Origin: Slackia isoflavoniconvertens
GTDB taxonomy: Bacteria; Actinomycetota; Coriobacteriia; Coriobacteriales; Eggerthellaceae
DNA: 64,000 bases
NCBI RefSeq assembly: GCF_003725955.1
Contig: NZ_QIBZ01000013.1
Span: forward strand, 1-64,000
Direction of reading: 5' to 3'
Below the pieces are notes generated by a model. It saw nothing but the letters and a program-made list of their open reading frames with translations. It ran no database searches and was not told the DNA's origin. Both the position numbers and the translations under genes were made by a program. This document shows positions 1 to 8,000 of this stretch, in pieces; positions within the stretch are counted from its first letter, which is position 1; every line of letters begins with the position of its first letter.

Positions 1-294
1 CCCGCCGCCTGCTTCGCCATGCCCGGAAAGCGTTCGATATTCGGTTCTCAAGCTGCAACGTTCGGACAATTGACTGTTCTCGAAAACCTACGGTTTAGCC
101 CTTGACTTCATATAGCTGGTCTCCTTTCTCGCCTCGAAAACAGGGTCGCGCAAAACGCCCCACCCCATCACTCCCCGTTGGCCCAAAATAAGCCCCCGAC
201 ACGACCCACTCGACCCAAAGTCGCCCCGTAAGCAGCAGCGCATCTACGCCTATCAAAAAACGAGCCAGCTGCAATATGAGTCCAAACAAAACGA
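1..294. other. gene-free left edge
   Basis: I see no convincing gene here. The only open frame (minus strand, about 95-355) starts inside the terminator hairpin at 295-328 and has a low-complexity, out-of-context translation. The stretch probably holds the distal side of a neighbouring transcription unit outside the window. Confidence 0.5.
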
Positions 295-328
295 AAGGAG
301 CTTGCGGCCATTCGGCCACAAGCTCCTT
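295..328 (-). terminator. Rho-independent terminator of the lipoprotein gene
   Basis: A 10-bp perfect stem (AAGGAGCTTG / CAAGCTCCTT) encloses a further GGCC/GGCC pairing. On the minus strand it is followed by a T-rich run (TTTCGTTTTGTTT). It lies 34 bases past the stop of the lipoprotein gene. Confidence 0.8.
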
Positions 329-361
329 CGATTCGATATTCAATTGGCGTTGCACAATCGG

Positions 362-772
362 CTATTTGCCCGCATCAGCCTCGACGCGTACGAAGGACAT
401 AGCGTCACCGCCCGCTTCCAGCGTGATGGTGTCGTCAGCAAGCTTGCCGGTCGTGGTATCGCCGTCGATGGTCACATCGAGCTCAGTCGCGCTCTTCGGC
501 TCCCAAGAAACGTCCATAGCCTCGTCGAACATGACGAGCGAACCGGTCCCGTCTTCATTGAGCGTGAGGGTCACCGTCATACCGAAGCTTTCCATGAACG
601 CGATGTCGTCTCCGCTCATCGCCTCGCCGTTTTCGGTCATGCCGGAAAGTTTCCAATCGCCCGTGAAGTTCTTGGTGTAGTCGGCGCCATCACCGCCACC
701 GCAGCCAACAAGGCCCAGGCACAGCGCGAATACGGCGGCAATTGCGATTGCGATTTTCGTGGTACGTTTCAT
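362..772 (-). CDS. small lipoprotein of unknown function
   Basis: A 136-residue exported lipoprotein. The N-terminus (MKRTTKIAIAIAAVFALCLG) is a classic signal peptide ending in the lipobox LVGC, followed by a short Gly-rich linker. The mature part, about 110 residues, is acidic and predicted beta-rich (repeated T/D/G strands, 'GDWKLSGM...'), like the small lipocalin-like DUF lipoproteins common in Coriobacteriia. The ATG at 772 is chosen because GGAAG precedes it and the signal peptide begins there; the longer upstream reading is not plausible. A strong terminator follows. The family is not recognised; anchoring in the outer leaflet of the cell membrane is the only safe statement. Confidence 0.75.
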   Translation of the reverse strand: MKRTTKIAIAIAAVFALCLGLVGCGGGDGADYTKNFTGDWKLSGMTENGEAMSGDDIAFMESFGMTVTLTLNEDGTGSLVMFDEAMDVSWEPKSATELDVTIDGDTTTGKLADDTITLEAGGDAMSFVRVEADAGK

Positions 773-809
773 TGTTCCACTTCCTTTCTTGGGTTCCTCC
801 CCTTGTAGC

Positions 810-1544
810 TTATGCACCCATGGCGCCGCCACAGTATTCGCAGCGCCCAGAAGCATCCGGCGTGGTGGTGGCTCCGCAGAAGGGGCACGTGCGTGCAACC
901 TTGGGAGCCGAAGCGGCAGCGGCGGCTTCGCGCGTGGTTTCGCGAAGTTCGGTGAGCGCGGCTCGAATTTCGTTCGCCTGTCGCTCGGCCTCGCGATATT
1001 CGACCGAATTGCGCTCCTCGATGCGCGGCCCATTCACCTTGAACGTGATGCCGTCGTAATACGGCACATTCACGTGGATGGTGAGATACATGTCGTAATC
1101 GACGTCGTAACGCGGCGGATCGTAATCGTGCTCTTCGCCGTCGGAATCTTTCCAATGCAGCTCGGTACGCGACTCACGAATCTCGGTATCGCAGCCGGTG
1201 ACCTGCGAAAAATCGAGCACGTCGGGGTTCGCCTCGCGCCAGCGCGAGCTGCGCGTCACGATGAAGCGGCCGGCATCCTCGTCGAGAATCACCTTCATGT
1301 CGTTGCCGAGCGTGCGCGTGGGGTTAAACTGCGCAACGCGCTGTTGGTTGGCCTCGCGCCAGTCGAGCTGCTCGCGAATCTGATCGACCGTAGAGCGGCG
1401 GCGATCAGAGAACCACGGCGAAAGCTTCGACGCGCATTCCTTGCAAAGGTTGCCGTCTTCAAGCTTTTTGTTGCCCAAAAGGCCGATCTCACCGCCGCAG
1501 ATGTCGCAGTTCTTCTTCTCGAACATCTTTCCGAAAAGTCCCAT
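810..1544 (-). CDS. DUF4428-type zinc-ribbon protein
   Basis: A 244-residue cytosolic protein with a zinc-binding module at each end. The N-terminus (C13-x2-C16 ... C34-x2-C37, 'CDICGGEIGLLG') matches the DUF4428 zinc ribbon. The C-terminus carries a second ribbon ('CPFCGA ... CEYCGG'). The middle, about residues 50-200, is charged and predicted mixed alpha/beta, with a helical Arg/Glu/Ala-rich stretch before the second ribbon. The start at 1544 has GGGAGG just upstream; longer frames lack it. The gene sits 37 bases upstream of the lipoprotein and probably shares its transcript. Proteins of this type often occur near SPFH/zinc-ribbon proteins such as the one at 5859-7166, but no activity is known to me. 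Confidence 0.75.
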   Translation of the reverse strand: MGLFGKMFEKKNCDICGGEIGLLGNKKLEDGNLCKECASKLSPWFSDRRRSTVDQIREQLDWREANQQRVAQFNPTRTLGNDMKVILDEDAGRFIVTRSSRWREANPDVLDFSQVTGCDTEIRESRTELHWKDSDGEEHDYDPPRYDVDYDMYLTIHVNVPYYDGITFKVNGPRIEERNSVEYREAERQANEIRAALTELRETTREAAAAASAPKVARTCPFCGATTTPDASGRCEYCGGAMGA

Positions 1545-1629
1545 CGGAAGCCTCCCGTCACTCGTGTTGGCAGATTCAATGTCGTTCTTTCTGATTTCAT
1601 GATGCCCCGCATTGCGCGCAGAAAGAAGT

Positions 1630-1658
1630 GCCCCGCGGCCCAAGGAAGGCGGCGGGGC
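1630..1658 (-). terminator. terminator of the response-regulator operon
   Basis: GCCCCGC / GCGGGGC stem with a GC-rich loop. Read on the minus strand it is followed by ACTTCTTTCT. It lies about 120 bases downstream of the LuxR-type regulator. The T tract is weak, so efficiency is uncertain. Confidence 0.5.
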
Positions 1659-1779
1659 ATGGACGTTTGTCTCTAAGGTTGGGTCGATTATGCGATAGGT
1701 GCGCACCCACTTCGGTACATTTCAGAATCGAGCGCACAAAGCATGCGATTGAACTGGGATTTATCGAATGCCGTGGCGG

Positions 1780-2415
1780 CTATTCCCCATTGGCGCCCTT
1801 CGTCATGCTCGGAACGATGAGGCCCGTCGATACGGCATGCACCGCAAGGCGCAAGATATTGTCGTATCCGGTTTTAGCGAGAATCTCGGAAATATGGCGC
1901 TTCACGGTTCCCTCGCTCAAATACAGCTCAGTGGCAATTTCTTTGCGCGTCTTCGTTTCGCACACCAAACGCAAAATCGCAAGCTCGGTATCGGTGAGCT
2001 GCGCCGCGTCGGAGAAAATGCTTTGCTGCGCCAAGGGGAAGGTGGAATATCCCTCGACCGTCGAGCGAATGATGCCCAAAAGCTCGGTGGTGCCCACATT
2101 TTTATAGACGAAGCTGTCCACGCCCGCCGTGCGCGCTTGCTCGACGAACGTGATTTCGGGCATGCCCGTCATAATCACGACCTTCACCTCGGGATGTGCT
2201 TCCTTAATCTTGTGCGCCGCGACAATACCGCTCGAGTCGTTTTCGGTGCACACATCGAGCAGCGCGCATGTCGCGCCGCTGCGTTCAAGGACCTCCAGGG
2301 CTTCGGCGGCGTCGCCCAGCGAAGCAACCACTTCCATATCGCTTTGCGTATTTATGGTGCACGCAAGCGAATCGCGCAACATGGCTTGGTCCTCGACAAT
2401 CATGAGCCTGATCAT
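1780..2415 (-). CDS. LuxR/NarL-family response regulator
   Basis: A 211-residue two-component response regulator. Residues 1-120 form the receiver domain: acidic pair near E8/D9, phospho-acceptor D54 in 'ALLDVC', and the switch Lys in 'FVYKN'. Residues about 145-205 form a LuxR-type helix-turn-helix ('LTDTELAILRLVCETKTRKE', then 'LSEGTVKRHISEIL'). It acts in the cytoplasm as a DNA-binding regulator. Its start overlaps the stop of the upstream kinase by four bases (ATGA), so the pair is translationally coupled and almost certainly cognate. The targets are unknown; nothing nearby shows an obvious matching operator. Confidence 0.93.
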   Translation of the reverse strand: MIRLMIVEDQAMLRDSLACTINTQSDMEVVASLGDAAEALEVLERSGATCALLDVCTENDSSGIVAAHKIKEAHPEVKVVIMTGMPEITFVEQARTAGVDSFVYKNVGTTELLGIIRSTVEGYSTFPLAQQSIFSDAAQLTDTELAILRLVCETKTRKEIATELYLSEGTVKRHISEILAKTGYDNILRLAVHAVSTGLIVPSMTKGANGE

Positions 2416-3893
2416 GACAACTCCTTCTCGTAGACGGCGCGAACGTTTGGCGCATGCGCACTTTCGGGGCGCTCCAGGTGAACCTCGATAGTGAACGGGT
2501 CATTTGAGGAAACGTCGAACGTGCCGCCGATGGCTTCCGCCGCACGACGCATGCCAGGAATACCGCAACCCATGCGCAAATTCGCCGGTGCGGGCATGCC
2601 GTCGTTCACGACGCGCAGCAACGTCACATTGCCAATGCGGGAAATATTCACGTCCACATGCTTTGCCTGAGCATGCTTCGCCGCGTTGGTGGCAGCCTCT
2701 CGCACGATATTCACGAAAACGCTCGCGGCATCATCGTCTTCCGGCAACGAGCCCTTCACGCATACCTCAATGCCGATGAGCGCGAAGGCGCCCACGATGG
2801 AATCGAGCTGCGATGCGCGATCGGGCGTTTCCGGCTCAGACAAATCGTCAACAATGCTGCCAGCGAGGCGCTTTACCTCGCCCAACGCTTCAGGCGTGGG
2901 ATTTTCCGCCTCAAGGAAGCGATGCAAAATAGAGAGCCTCTGGCCAATGGTATCGTGCACGCGTGCTTTCATGCGAACAATGGCCTCGTCCTGGGCGACG
3001 CTTTGCACATGCGCAAGCGATTCGCGCAGCTCATCGTTCGCCATTCGAAGCAGGCCATTCGCCTCTTCAAGCTCCCTATTCAAGGCCTCCTCGCCCGTCA
3101 CGTCGACAGCAACCAAACGGCGGCACCTCACACCACGCAAACTCACCTTGTCGCGCATGAACAGGCATGTTTTATCCGGCGAAACCTCGAGTCGAATGCC
3201 CTCGGGCAGCACCTTGCCACTCTTTTCGCGCGCCATATCGCCAAGGTCGGCCCATAAACCACTCGTCTCGGAAAGATCGGTAGCGAAGCCGAGCGAAGCC
3301 AAATCGGCGCGCATGGCATCGTTCATGTACTGGATGCGGCCATTTCCATTCGCCCACACCAAGCCTTCAGGCAAATTATCGAGCGCGCCTATGAGCGAAA
3401 GCTGCGTGATCGAGTCGGATGCATGGCGAATATCGAGCACGAGGCCGGCGCTCGTTCGGAAGAGGAAAAACGCGGCGTCGAGAATGAAGAGGTACACGCA
3501 ATTGTCGCCCAAAAGGGAAATAATGGGCGGCGTGCACAACGCGATAAGAACGATTTCCAACGTCATAACAGGCCTGCGCTTCGCAATCGCGAGAGCCAAG
3601 CCGAACGCAGCTATCGCGAGGTTCACCCACAAAAGCGCGTCGAGCGGAAACGCATAGGGACGAAACTGCGCCAGCAAAACGACGAACCCTCGTGAAGCCG
3701 AATTCGCTGTGCAGCAGGCGAGCGCGAGATGCACGACGATCAGCATCTCGTAGGCGAAAATCACCCTGGCAGGCGACACTTCACGCCGCGTAGCGATAAA
3801 CAATGCATGCACCGCTTGCGTGAAAGCGGCCAGGAAAAACACCGACAGGAGCGCGAGCAGCACAACGAGGGGCATATGCGAAAGAACGCCCAT
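2412..3893 (-). CDS. membrane sensor histidine kinase (DesK/NarX-like, HisKA_3)
   Basis: A 493-residue sensor kinase. About five to six hydrophobic segments cover residues 1-155. A PAS-like region (about 165-265) and a coiled coil (about 265-300) follow. The phospho-acceptor is H313 in 'ARVHDTIGQRLS', the HisKA_3 signature used by partners of NarL/LuxR regulators. The HATPase domain follows, with the N box around N403 ('VREAATNAAKHAQA') and the G box 'GCGIPGMRRAAE'. All catalytic motifs look intact. It begins on the stop codon of the upstream membrane protein (TAATG) and overlaps the downstream regulator, so three proteins are made from one coupled message. The stimulus is not deducible. Confidence 0.92.
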   Translation of the reverse strand: MGVLSHMPLVVLLALLSVFFLAAFTQAVHALFIATRREVSPARVIFAYEMLIVVHLALACCTANSASRGFVVLLAQFRPYAFPLDALLWVNLAIAAFGLALAIAKRRPVMTLEIVLIALCTPPIISLLGDNCVYLFILDAAFFLFRTSAGLVLDIRHASDSITQLSLIGALDNLPEGLVWANGNGRIQYMNDAMRADLASLGFATDLSETSGLWADLGDMAREKSGKVLPEGIRLEVSPDKTCLFMRDKVSLRGVRCRRLVAVDVTGEEALNRELEEANGLLRMANDELRESLAHVQSVAQDEAIVRMKARVHDTIGQRLSILHRFLEAENPTPEALGEVKRLAGSIVDDLSEPETPDRASQLDSIVGAFALIGIEVCVKGSLPEDDDAASVFVNIVREAATNAAKHAQAKHVDVNISRIGNVTLLRVVNDGMPAPANLRMGCGIPGMRRAAEAIGGTFDVSSNDPFTIEVHLERPESAHAPNVRAVYEKELS

Positions 3894-5656
3894 TATTTGC
3901 CCCCTTTCGTCGGAAGGGGGACATACGCGACAAGCGACGCCGACGAAGAATCGGTCTCGATGGAGTATTCAACTCTATGCTTTTCGAGGCTGGCACGCAG
4001 TTCGTCAAACGTGGCAGCCATGCGCTCGCTTTCAGCGTCGCTCGAGTCGAGCATTGCGCGCAGCTGGACGCGCCGCTCATCTTGCTGGACGAACAGCATG
4101 AGCACGGCGTCGCTGGCCGCGTTCGCGACGGTCGCGAAATCGTACAGGCAATCATAGAGCACGCTTACTACCGAAGCCGGCAGAGGAGTATTGGTTTGCA
4201 CGAGCGCCGCGCATTCAACGCCGATCGAGCGCAAATCGGCCGCCGTTTCGTTGAACACAAGCTGCAATCGCTCGCGATTGAATTCGGGGTCGCTTTTCTC
4301 GGCAAGAACGAGCGCACCCTTGCGCTTGCAGTAGGCGACGAGCAGCTTGACCTCAACGAGCATCTCGCGGCGACGCGCAATGGAATCTGGGGCATTGGAG
4401 TCGGGAAGGCTATCGAGCAGCATCTGGATGCGGCGCGTTTTACTTTCGAGGGATTTCTCGATTTCGACGAACAGCTCGCGCTCGCTGCGCAATCGCCACA
4501 TCTCGTGCTGCACCTCGGCCTCGCGCTCAAGCACGGCATTGCTGCGCCGCAAGCGCTCCTGCGTTGCAGCAAGCGCCTCGCGGCGCTCATCGATCGCCGC
4601 GACGTCTTCGGCCAAAACAGCACGGCCGCCGCTCACGGGGTAAACCTTGAACAACGTATGCGGCGCCCCTGTCGTGCGAAACGCCCACGACTCGCCGAGC
4701 CCCTTATCCGCCGTTTTCAGGGTGTCCGCCGCAGCTTGGGGCATAGGCTGCGCCATTTCGGTTTGGAAAACCGTATCGCCATTTGCCTCAAGCACCTTCA
4801 AATCGAAGGGCAGCTTGGAAAACGCCAGGGTATACCACGCATACGACGGGAAGAAGCCCAAATCGAGCGTGAGTTCTATGGCCACCATGGCCAAAATGCA
4901 ATAGGTAAGCGCGACGTTCGACGTCAGCGTCGCAACATGGCGGAGCGTAAACATTACACCGTAAACAACACCAACGCCCACGATAACGCCAATAGCGAAA
5001 AGCATACTGCGAAGGCTTCTGCGCGCAGAAAGGAACAGCGTGGCGAAAAATATTACGAACAGCACGATATACCAGGCCACGAGCACGTAGTAGCCAAAAG
5101 CGTAGCGATAGTTGCCACCCCAATCGGGGTCGGCGAAATCAAAGGCGAATATGAAATGGTGCACGTTGTTCGTAAGCACGGCGAACACGGCGAACGCCGA
5201 TATCGCCACGATAACGCGCCGCACGCAACGCACCCAAGCCACTTCATCGAGCGAGGCGGCGCGCATCGCGCACAGCACGCACAACGTTGGGATCGCCGTC
5301 ATGGGAATGTAGTAGCAATACCACAGCAGGGCGGTAGCCAAATCGCCGCGAATAGGGTATTTCAGCAACACGACAAGCATCCAGAACGCAACAAGAGCCG
5401 CCACGCCCACGAGCCAGCGGCGAATTTTCGCATCGGAGCATCGAATATACATCGAGAAGCCCCATGCCGCAGAAAGGGGGCCGAGCGCGATCATGTAGCC
5501 GGCGGTAGCCGATGGCCCCTTCGACGGGCCCGACGGGGTCGGCCGCCCAAGCGAATCGAACTCGAGCAGCGCGACAATCGCACACGCAAAAACGCACGCA
5601 ACTACGCCCGCGATAACGAGCACCTTCCGTTTCGATATGTTGGCCATGCGCAGCAT
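3893..5656 (-). CDS. polytopic membrane protein with a kinase-like but motif-less C-terminus
   Basis: About 587 residues. The first half has roughly seven to eight transmembrane segments. Then come a soluble region with a coiled coil ('RREALAATQERLRRSNAVLE') and a C-terminal segment of about 190 residues laid out like a DesK-type kinase. Where the His of the phospho-acceptor helix should be, it reads 'FVEIEKSLESKTRRIQ', and the HATPase Asn and Gly boxes are absent. It therefore looks like a catalytically dead sensor or scaffold for the kinase encoded next to it, with which it is coupled by TAATG. The start is uncertain: ATG 5656 (GGAG two bases away) or ATG 5647 (better spacing). Family name not recognised. 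Confidence 0.7.
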   Translation of the reverse strand: MLRMANISKRKVLVIAGVVACVFACAIVALLEFDSLGRPTPSGPSKGPSATAGYMIALGPLSAAWGFSMYIRCSDAKIRRWLVGVAALVAFWMLVVLLKYPIRGDLATALLWYCYYIPMTAIPTLCVLCAMRAASLDEVAWVRCVRRVIVAISAFAVFAVLTNNVHHFIFAFDFADPDWGGNYRYAFGYYVLVAWYIVLFVIFFATLFLSARRSLRSMLFAIGVIVGVGVVYGVMFTLRHVATLTSNVALTYCILAMVAIELTLDLGFFPSYAWYTLAFSKLPFDLKVLEANGDTVFQTEMAQPMPQAAADTLKTADKGLGESWAFRTTGAPHTLFKVYPVSGGRAVLAEDVAAIDERREALAATQERLRRSNAVLEREAEVQHEMWRLRSERELFVEIEKSLESKTRRIQMLLDSLPDSNAPDSIARRREMLVEVKLLVAYCKRKGALVLAEKSDPEFNRERLQLVFNETAADLRSIGVECAALVQTNTPLPASVVSVLYDCLYDFATVANAASDAVLMLFVQQDERRVQLRAMLDSSDAESERMAATFDELRASLEKHRVEYSIETDSSSASLVAYVPLPTKGGK

Positions 5657-5858
5657 AGCTCCAGTATAAACGCTCGCGCTTTTTCGTTTTGGGTCGACTG
5701 GCTCATGTTGCCCTCGCGATTTGGGCCGACTGGGCATGTCGTGACGCGGCGTTTTGAGAGATTCTTCAGGCATGACGAGACGCAGCGCGCAGGGTGCCCT
5801 ATCGCACACGCAACCGCGCAAAACGCTTCGATTTCCCGACCTCGAGAAAGGAAGAACC

Positions 5859-7166
5859 ATGGGTTTGTTGAAAGCCGGCATCGGCGCCGCAGGCGGCGTG
5901 CTCGCCGATTCGTGGCGTGAGTATTTCTACTGCGACGCGCTTGACGCCAACACGTTGGTGGCGAAGAGCCAGAAGCGCACGAGCGACAAGGGCCGCAGCT
6001 CGAACACGCGAGGCGAAAGCAACATCATTTCCGACGGTTCGATCATCGCGGTCAATGAAGGCCAGTTCATGATAATCGTCGAGCAGGGCGCGATCGTCGA
6101 AGCGTGCGGAGAAGCGGGCGAGTTCGTTTTCGACAAGTCGACCGAACCCAGCCTGTTCTTCGGCGAAGCGAGCCTCGGCGATAGGCTCATGGCGTCGTTT
6201 GAGCGCGTGGGCACCCGCTTCACGTTCGGCGGCGACACGGGCAAAGATCAGCGCGTATACTTCTTCAACACGAAGGAAATCATGGGCAACAAATATGGCA
6301 CCGCCTCGCCCGTGCCCTTCCGCGTCGTCGACAACAACATCGGCTTAGACGTCGACATCTCGGTTCGCTGCAACGGCGAATACTCGTACAAGATCGTCGA
6401 CCCGCTCATGTTCTACAAGAACGTGTGCGGCAACGTCGAGGAGCCTTACACGCGCGACAAGATCGACTCGCAGCTGAAAAGCGAGCTGCTCACGGCGCTT
6501 CAGCCCGCATTCGCGAAAATTTCGGCTATGGGCGTTCGCTATTCTGCGGTGCCCGCGCACACCACCGATGTGGCGAAGGCCCTCAACGAGGTGCTTTCCC
6601 AGGAATGGACCGATTTGCGCGGCATTCAGGTCGCGTCGTTCGGCGTGAATTCCATTGCCGCGTCGCCCGAAGACGAAGCGATGATCAAAGAGTTGCAGAA
6701 GGCCGCGGTTATGCGCGATCCCAGCATGGCGGCCGCGAACCTGGCAGCATCGCAGGCCGACGCGATGCGCATGGCTGCGAGCAACGAAAACGGAGCCATG
6801 ATGGGCTTCATGGGCATGGGCATGGCGAACGCCGTGGGCGGCATGAACCCGCAAGGCCTCTATGGCATGGGCGCGGGCAATGTGCCTCCGCAGAACCAGT
6901 ATGCAACCGCGCCTGGCGGCGGGTTCGCCCAGCCTCAAGCACAAGCACCCGGCGCCGCGATGGACGTTGGCGCCGCTCCCGCTCCGGCCCCTGCCCCCGC
7001 GCCTGCAGGAGATACGTGGACGTGTTCGTGCGGCGTTCAGAACACCGGCAAGTTCTGCGGCAATTGCGGCTCGCCGAAGCCCGCGCCGGCCGGCCCCTGG
7101 ACATGCTCATGCGGTATGCAGAACACCGGCAACTTCTGCGGAAACTGCGGCTCCAAGCGACCGTAG
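5859..7166 (+). CDS. SPFH-domain protein with two C-terminal zinc ribbons (YdjI-like)
   Basis: A 435-residue protein. Residues about 1-300 match the SPFH 'virion core' family (Bacillus YdjI-like), with the typical start 'MGLLKAGIGAAGGVLADSWREYFY' in shortened form and the segment 'PVPFRVVDNNIGLDVDISVR'. A Met/Gly-rich stretch and an Ala-Pro linker follow, then two near-identical zinc ribbons ('WTCSCGVQNTGKFCGNCG' and 'WTCSCGMQNTGNFCGNCG'), clearly an internal duplication. SPFH proteins usually assemble at membranes, and YdjI acts in envelope stress in Bacillus. The start at 5859 has AAAGGAAG upstream. The gene is transcribed divergently from the signalling trio and ends in a strong terminator. 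Confidence 0.85.
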   Translation: MGLLKAGIGAAGGVLADSWREYFYCDALDANTLVAKSQKRTSDKGRSSNTRGESNIISDGSIIAVNEGQFMIIVEQGAIVEACGEAGEFVFDKSTEPSLFFGEASLGDRLMASFERVGTRFTFGGDTGKDQRVYFFNTKEIMGNKYGTASPVPFRVVDNNIGLDVDISVRCNGEYSYKIVDPLMFYKNVCGNVEEPYTRDKIDSQLKSELLTALQPAFAKISAMGVRYSAVPAHTTDVAKALNEVLSQEWTDLRGIQVASFGVNSIAASPEDEAMIKELQKAAVMRDPSMAAANLAASQADAMRMAASNENGAMMGFMGMGMANAVGGMNPQGLYGMGAGNVPPQNQYATAPGGGFAQPQAQAPGAAMDVGAAPAPAPAPAPAGDTWTCSCGVQNTGKFCGNCGSPKPAPAGPWTCSCGMQNTGNFCGNCGSKRP

Positions 7167-7174
7167 CGCACCCA

Positions 7175-7209
7175 ACGGCCGCGACCTATGCGGGGTCGCG
7201 GCCGTTTTT
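7175..7209 (+). terminator. terminator of the SPFH gene
   Basis: A 12-bp perfect stem (ACGGCCGCGACC / GGTCGCGGCCGT) is followed directly by TTTTTATTT. It starts nine bases after the stop codon. Confidence 0.92.
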
Positions 7210-7241
7210 ATTTGATGCCACCCGCAAGAACGACAAAACAA

Positions 7242-7272
7242 AAGGCTCGCAACTAGCACGGTTGCGAGCCTT
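7242..7272. terminator. second hairpin between convergent genes
   Basis: A 12-bp stem (AAGGCTCGCAAC / GTTGCGAGCCTT) with A-rich sequence on the left and TTCTTTAT on the right, so it could terminate in both directions. It lies between the SPFH gene and efp, which converge. Confidence 0.75.
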
Positions 7273-7378
7273 CTTTATACGAATTGGGAAGAGCGCTTTG
7301 CTCGGTACGCGAGCCACAATCGAAGGCCAAACTGGCCGTTAAATTGCCGCGCAGCGTCAGGACGCCCCACATGAAAAA

Positions 7379-7400
7379 ACGCCGTTCGCTAGAACGGCGC
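7379..7400 (-). terminator. efp: terminator of efp
   Basis: The stem ACGCCGTTC / GAACGGCG is followed on the minus strand by six T residues. It starts nine bases past the efp stop. Confidence 0.88.
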
Positions 7401-7408
7401 TTTCGCAA

Positions 7409-7972
7409 TTACATACGCTTGATGAAACGACCGTCGCGCGTGTCGATCTGCAGCACGTCGCCAACCTCGACGAACATGGGGACCTTCACCTCGGCGCCCG
7501 TCTCGAGCGTCGCGGGCTTGGTGGAACCCTGAACGGTATCGCCCTTGAAGCCGGGCTCGGTTTCGGTGACTTCGAGCTCAACGAACATCTTGGGCTCGAC
7601 GCCAAGCAGCTCGCCATCGGCGTACTCGAGCGTGGCGGTGTCGTTTTCCTTGAGCCACTGAGCGGTGTCGCCCACGTGGTCGGCGGGCAGGGAAATCTGG
7701 TCGAAGCTCACGGGATCCATGAAATAGAAATCGGAGCCGTCGTTGTAGAGATACTGCATTTCGCGCTGCTCAAGACGAACGGTGTCAAACTTCACACCGG
7801 AGTTGACGGTGTCGGAAAGCACGCGACCGGTTTTGATGTCGCGCATCTTCATGCGAACGAACGCGCCGCCCTTGCCAGGCTTAACATGCTGGAATTCGGT
7901 GATGATGCACATTTTGCCGTTATAGACGATGCACATGCCGTTCTTGAAGTCGGCAGTAGAAACAGTTGCCAT
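7409..7972 (-). CDS. efp: translation elongation factor P
   Basis: 187 residues, the normal EF-P length, with the KOW-like domain and two OB domains. It binds between the ribosomal P and E sites and relieves stalling at polyproline stretches. The loop lysine that enters the peptidyl-transferase region is K34 in 'VKPGKGGAFV'. No modification enzyme for it (EpmA, YmfI or rhamnosyl type) is visible in the window; a Lys at this position excludes the Arg-rhamnosyl type. The gene lies 28 bases downstream of the Xaa-Pro peptidase, a common gene pair, and ends at a strong terminator. Confidence 0.97.
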   Translation of the reverse strand: MATVSTADFKNGMCIVYNGKMCIITEFQHVKPGKGGAFVRMKMRDIKTGRVLSDTVNSGVKFDTVRLEQREMQYLYNDGSDFYFMDPVSFDQISLPADHVGDTAQWLKENDTATLEYADGELLGVEPKMFVELEVTETEPGFKGDTVQGSTKPATLETGAEVKVPMFVEVGDVLQIDTRDGRFIKRM

Positions 7973-8000
7973 CGAGAATCCTTCCTTTTTAATGAAACCA

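Noticed and set aside
95-355. 86-codon minus-strand frame at the left edge
   Set aside because: It begins within the terminator at 295-328 and has no ribosome-binding site or recognisable composition.
3977-5920. 647-codon open frame on the + strand opposite the membrane sensor gene
   Set aside because: No ribosome-binding site, no membrane or domain pattern, extremely rich in His, Arg and Glu; a shadow of the real gene.
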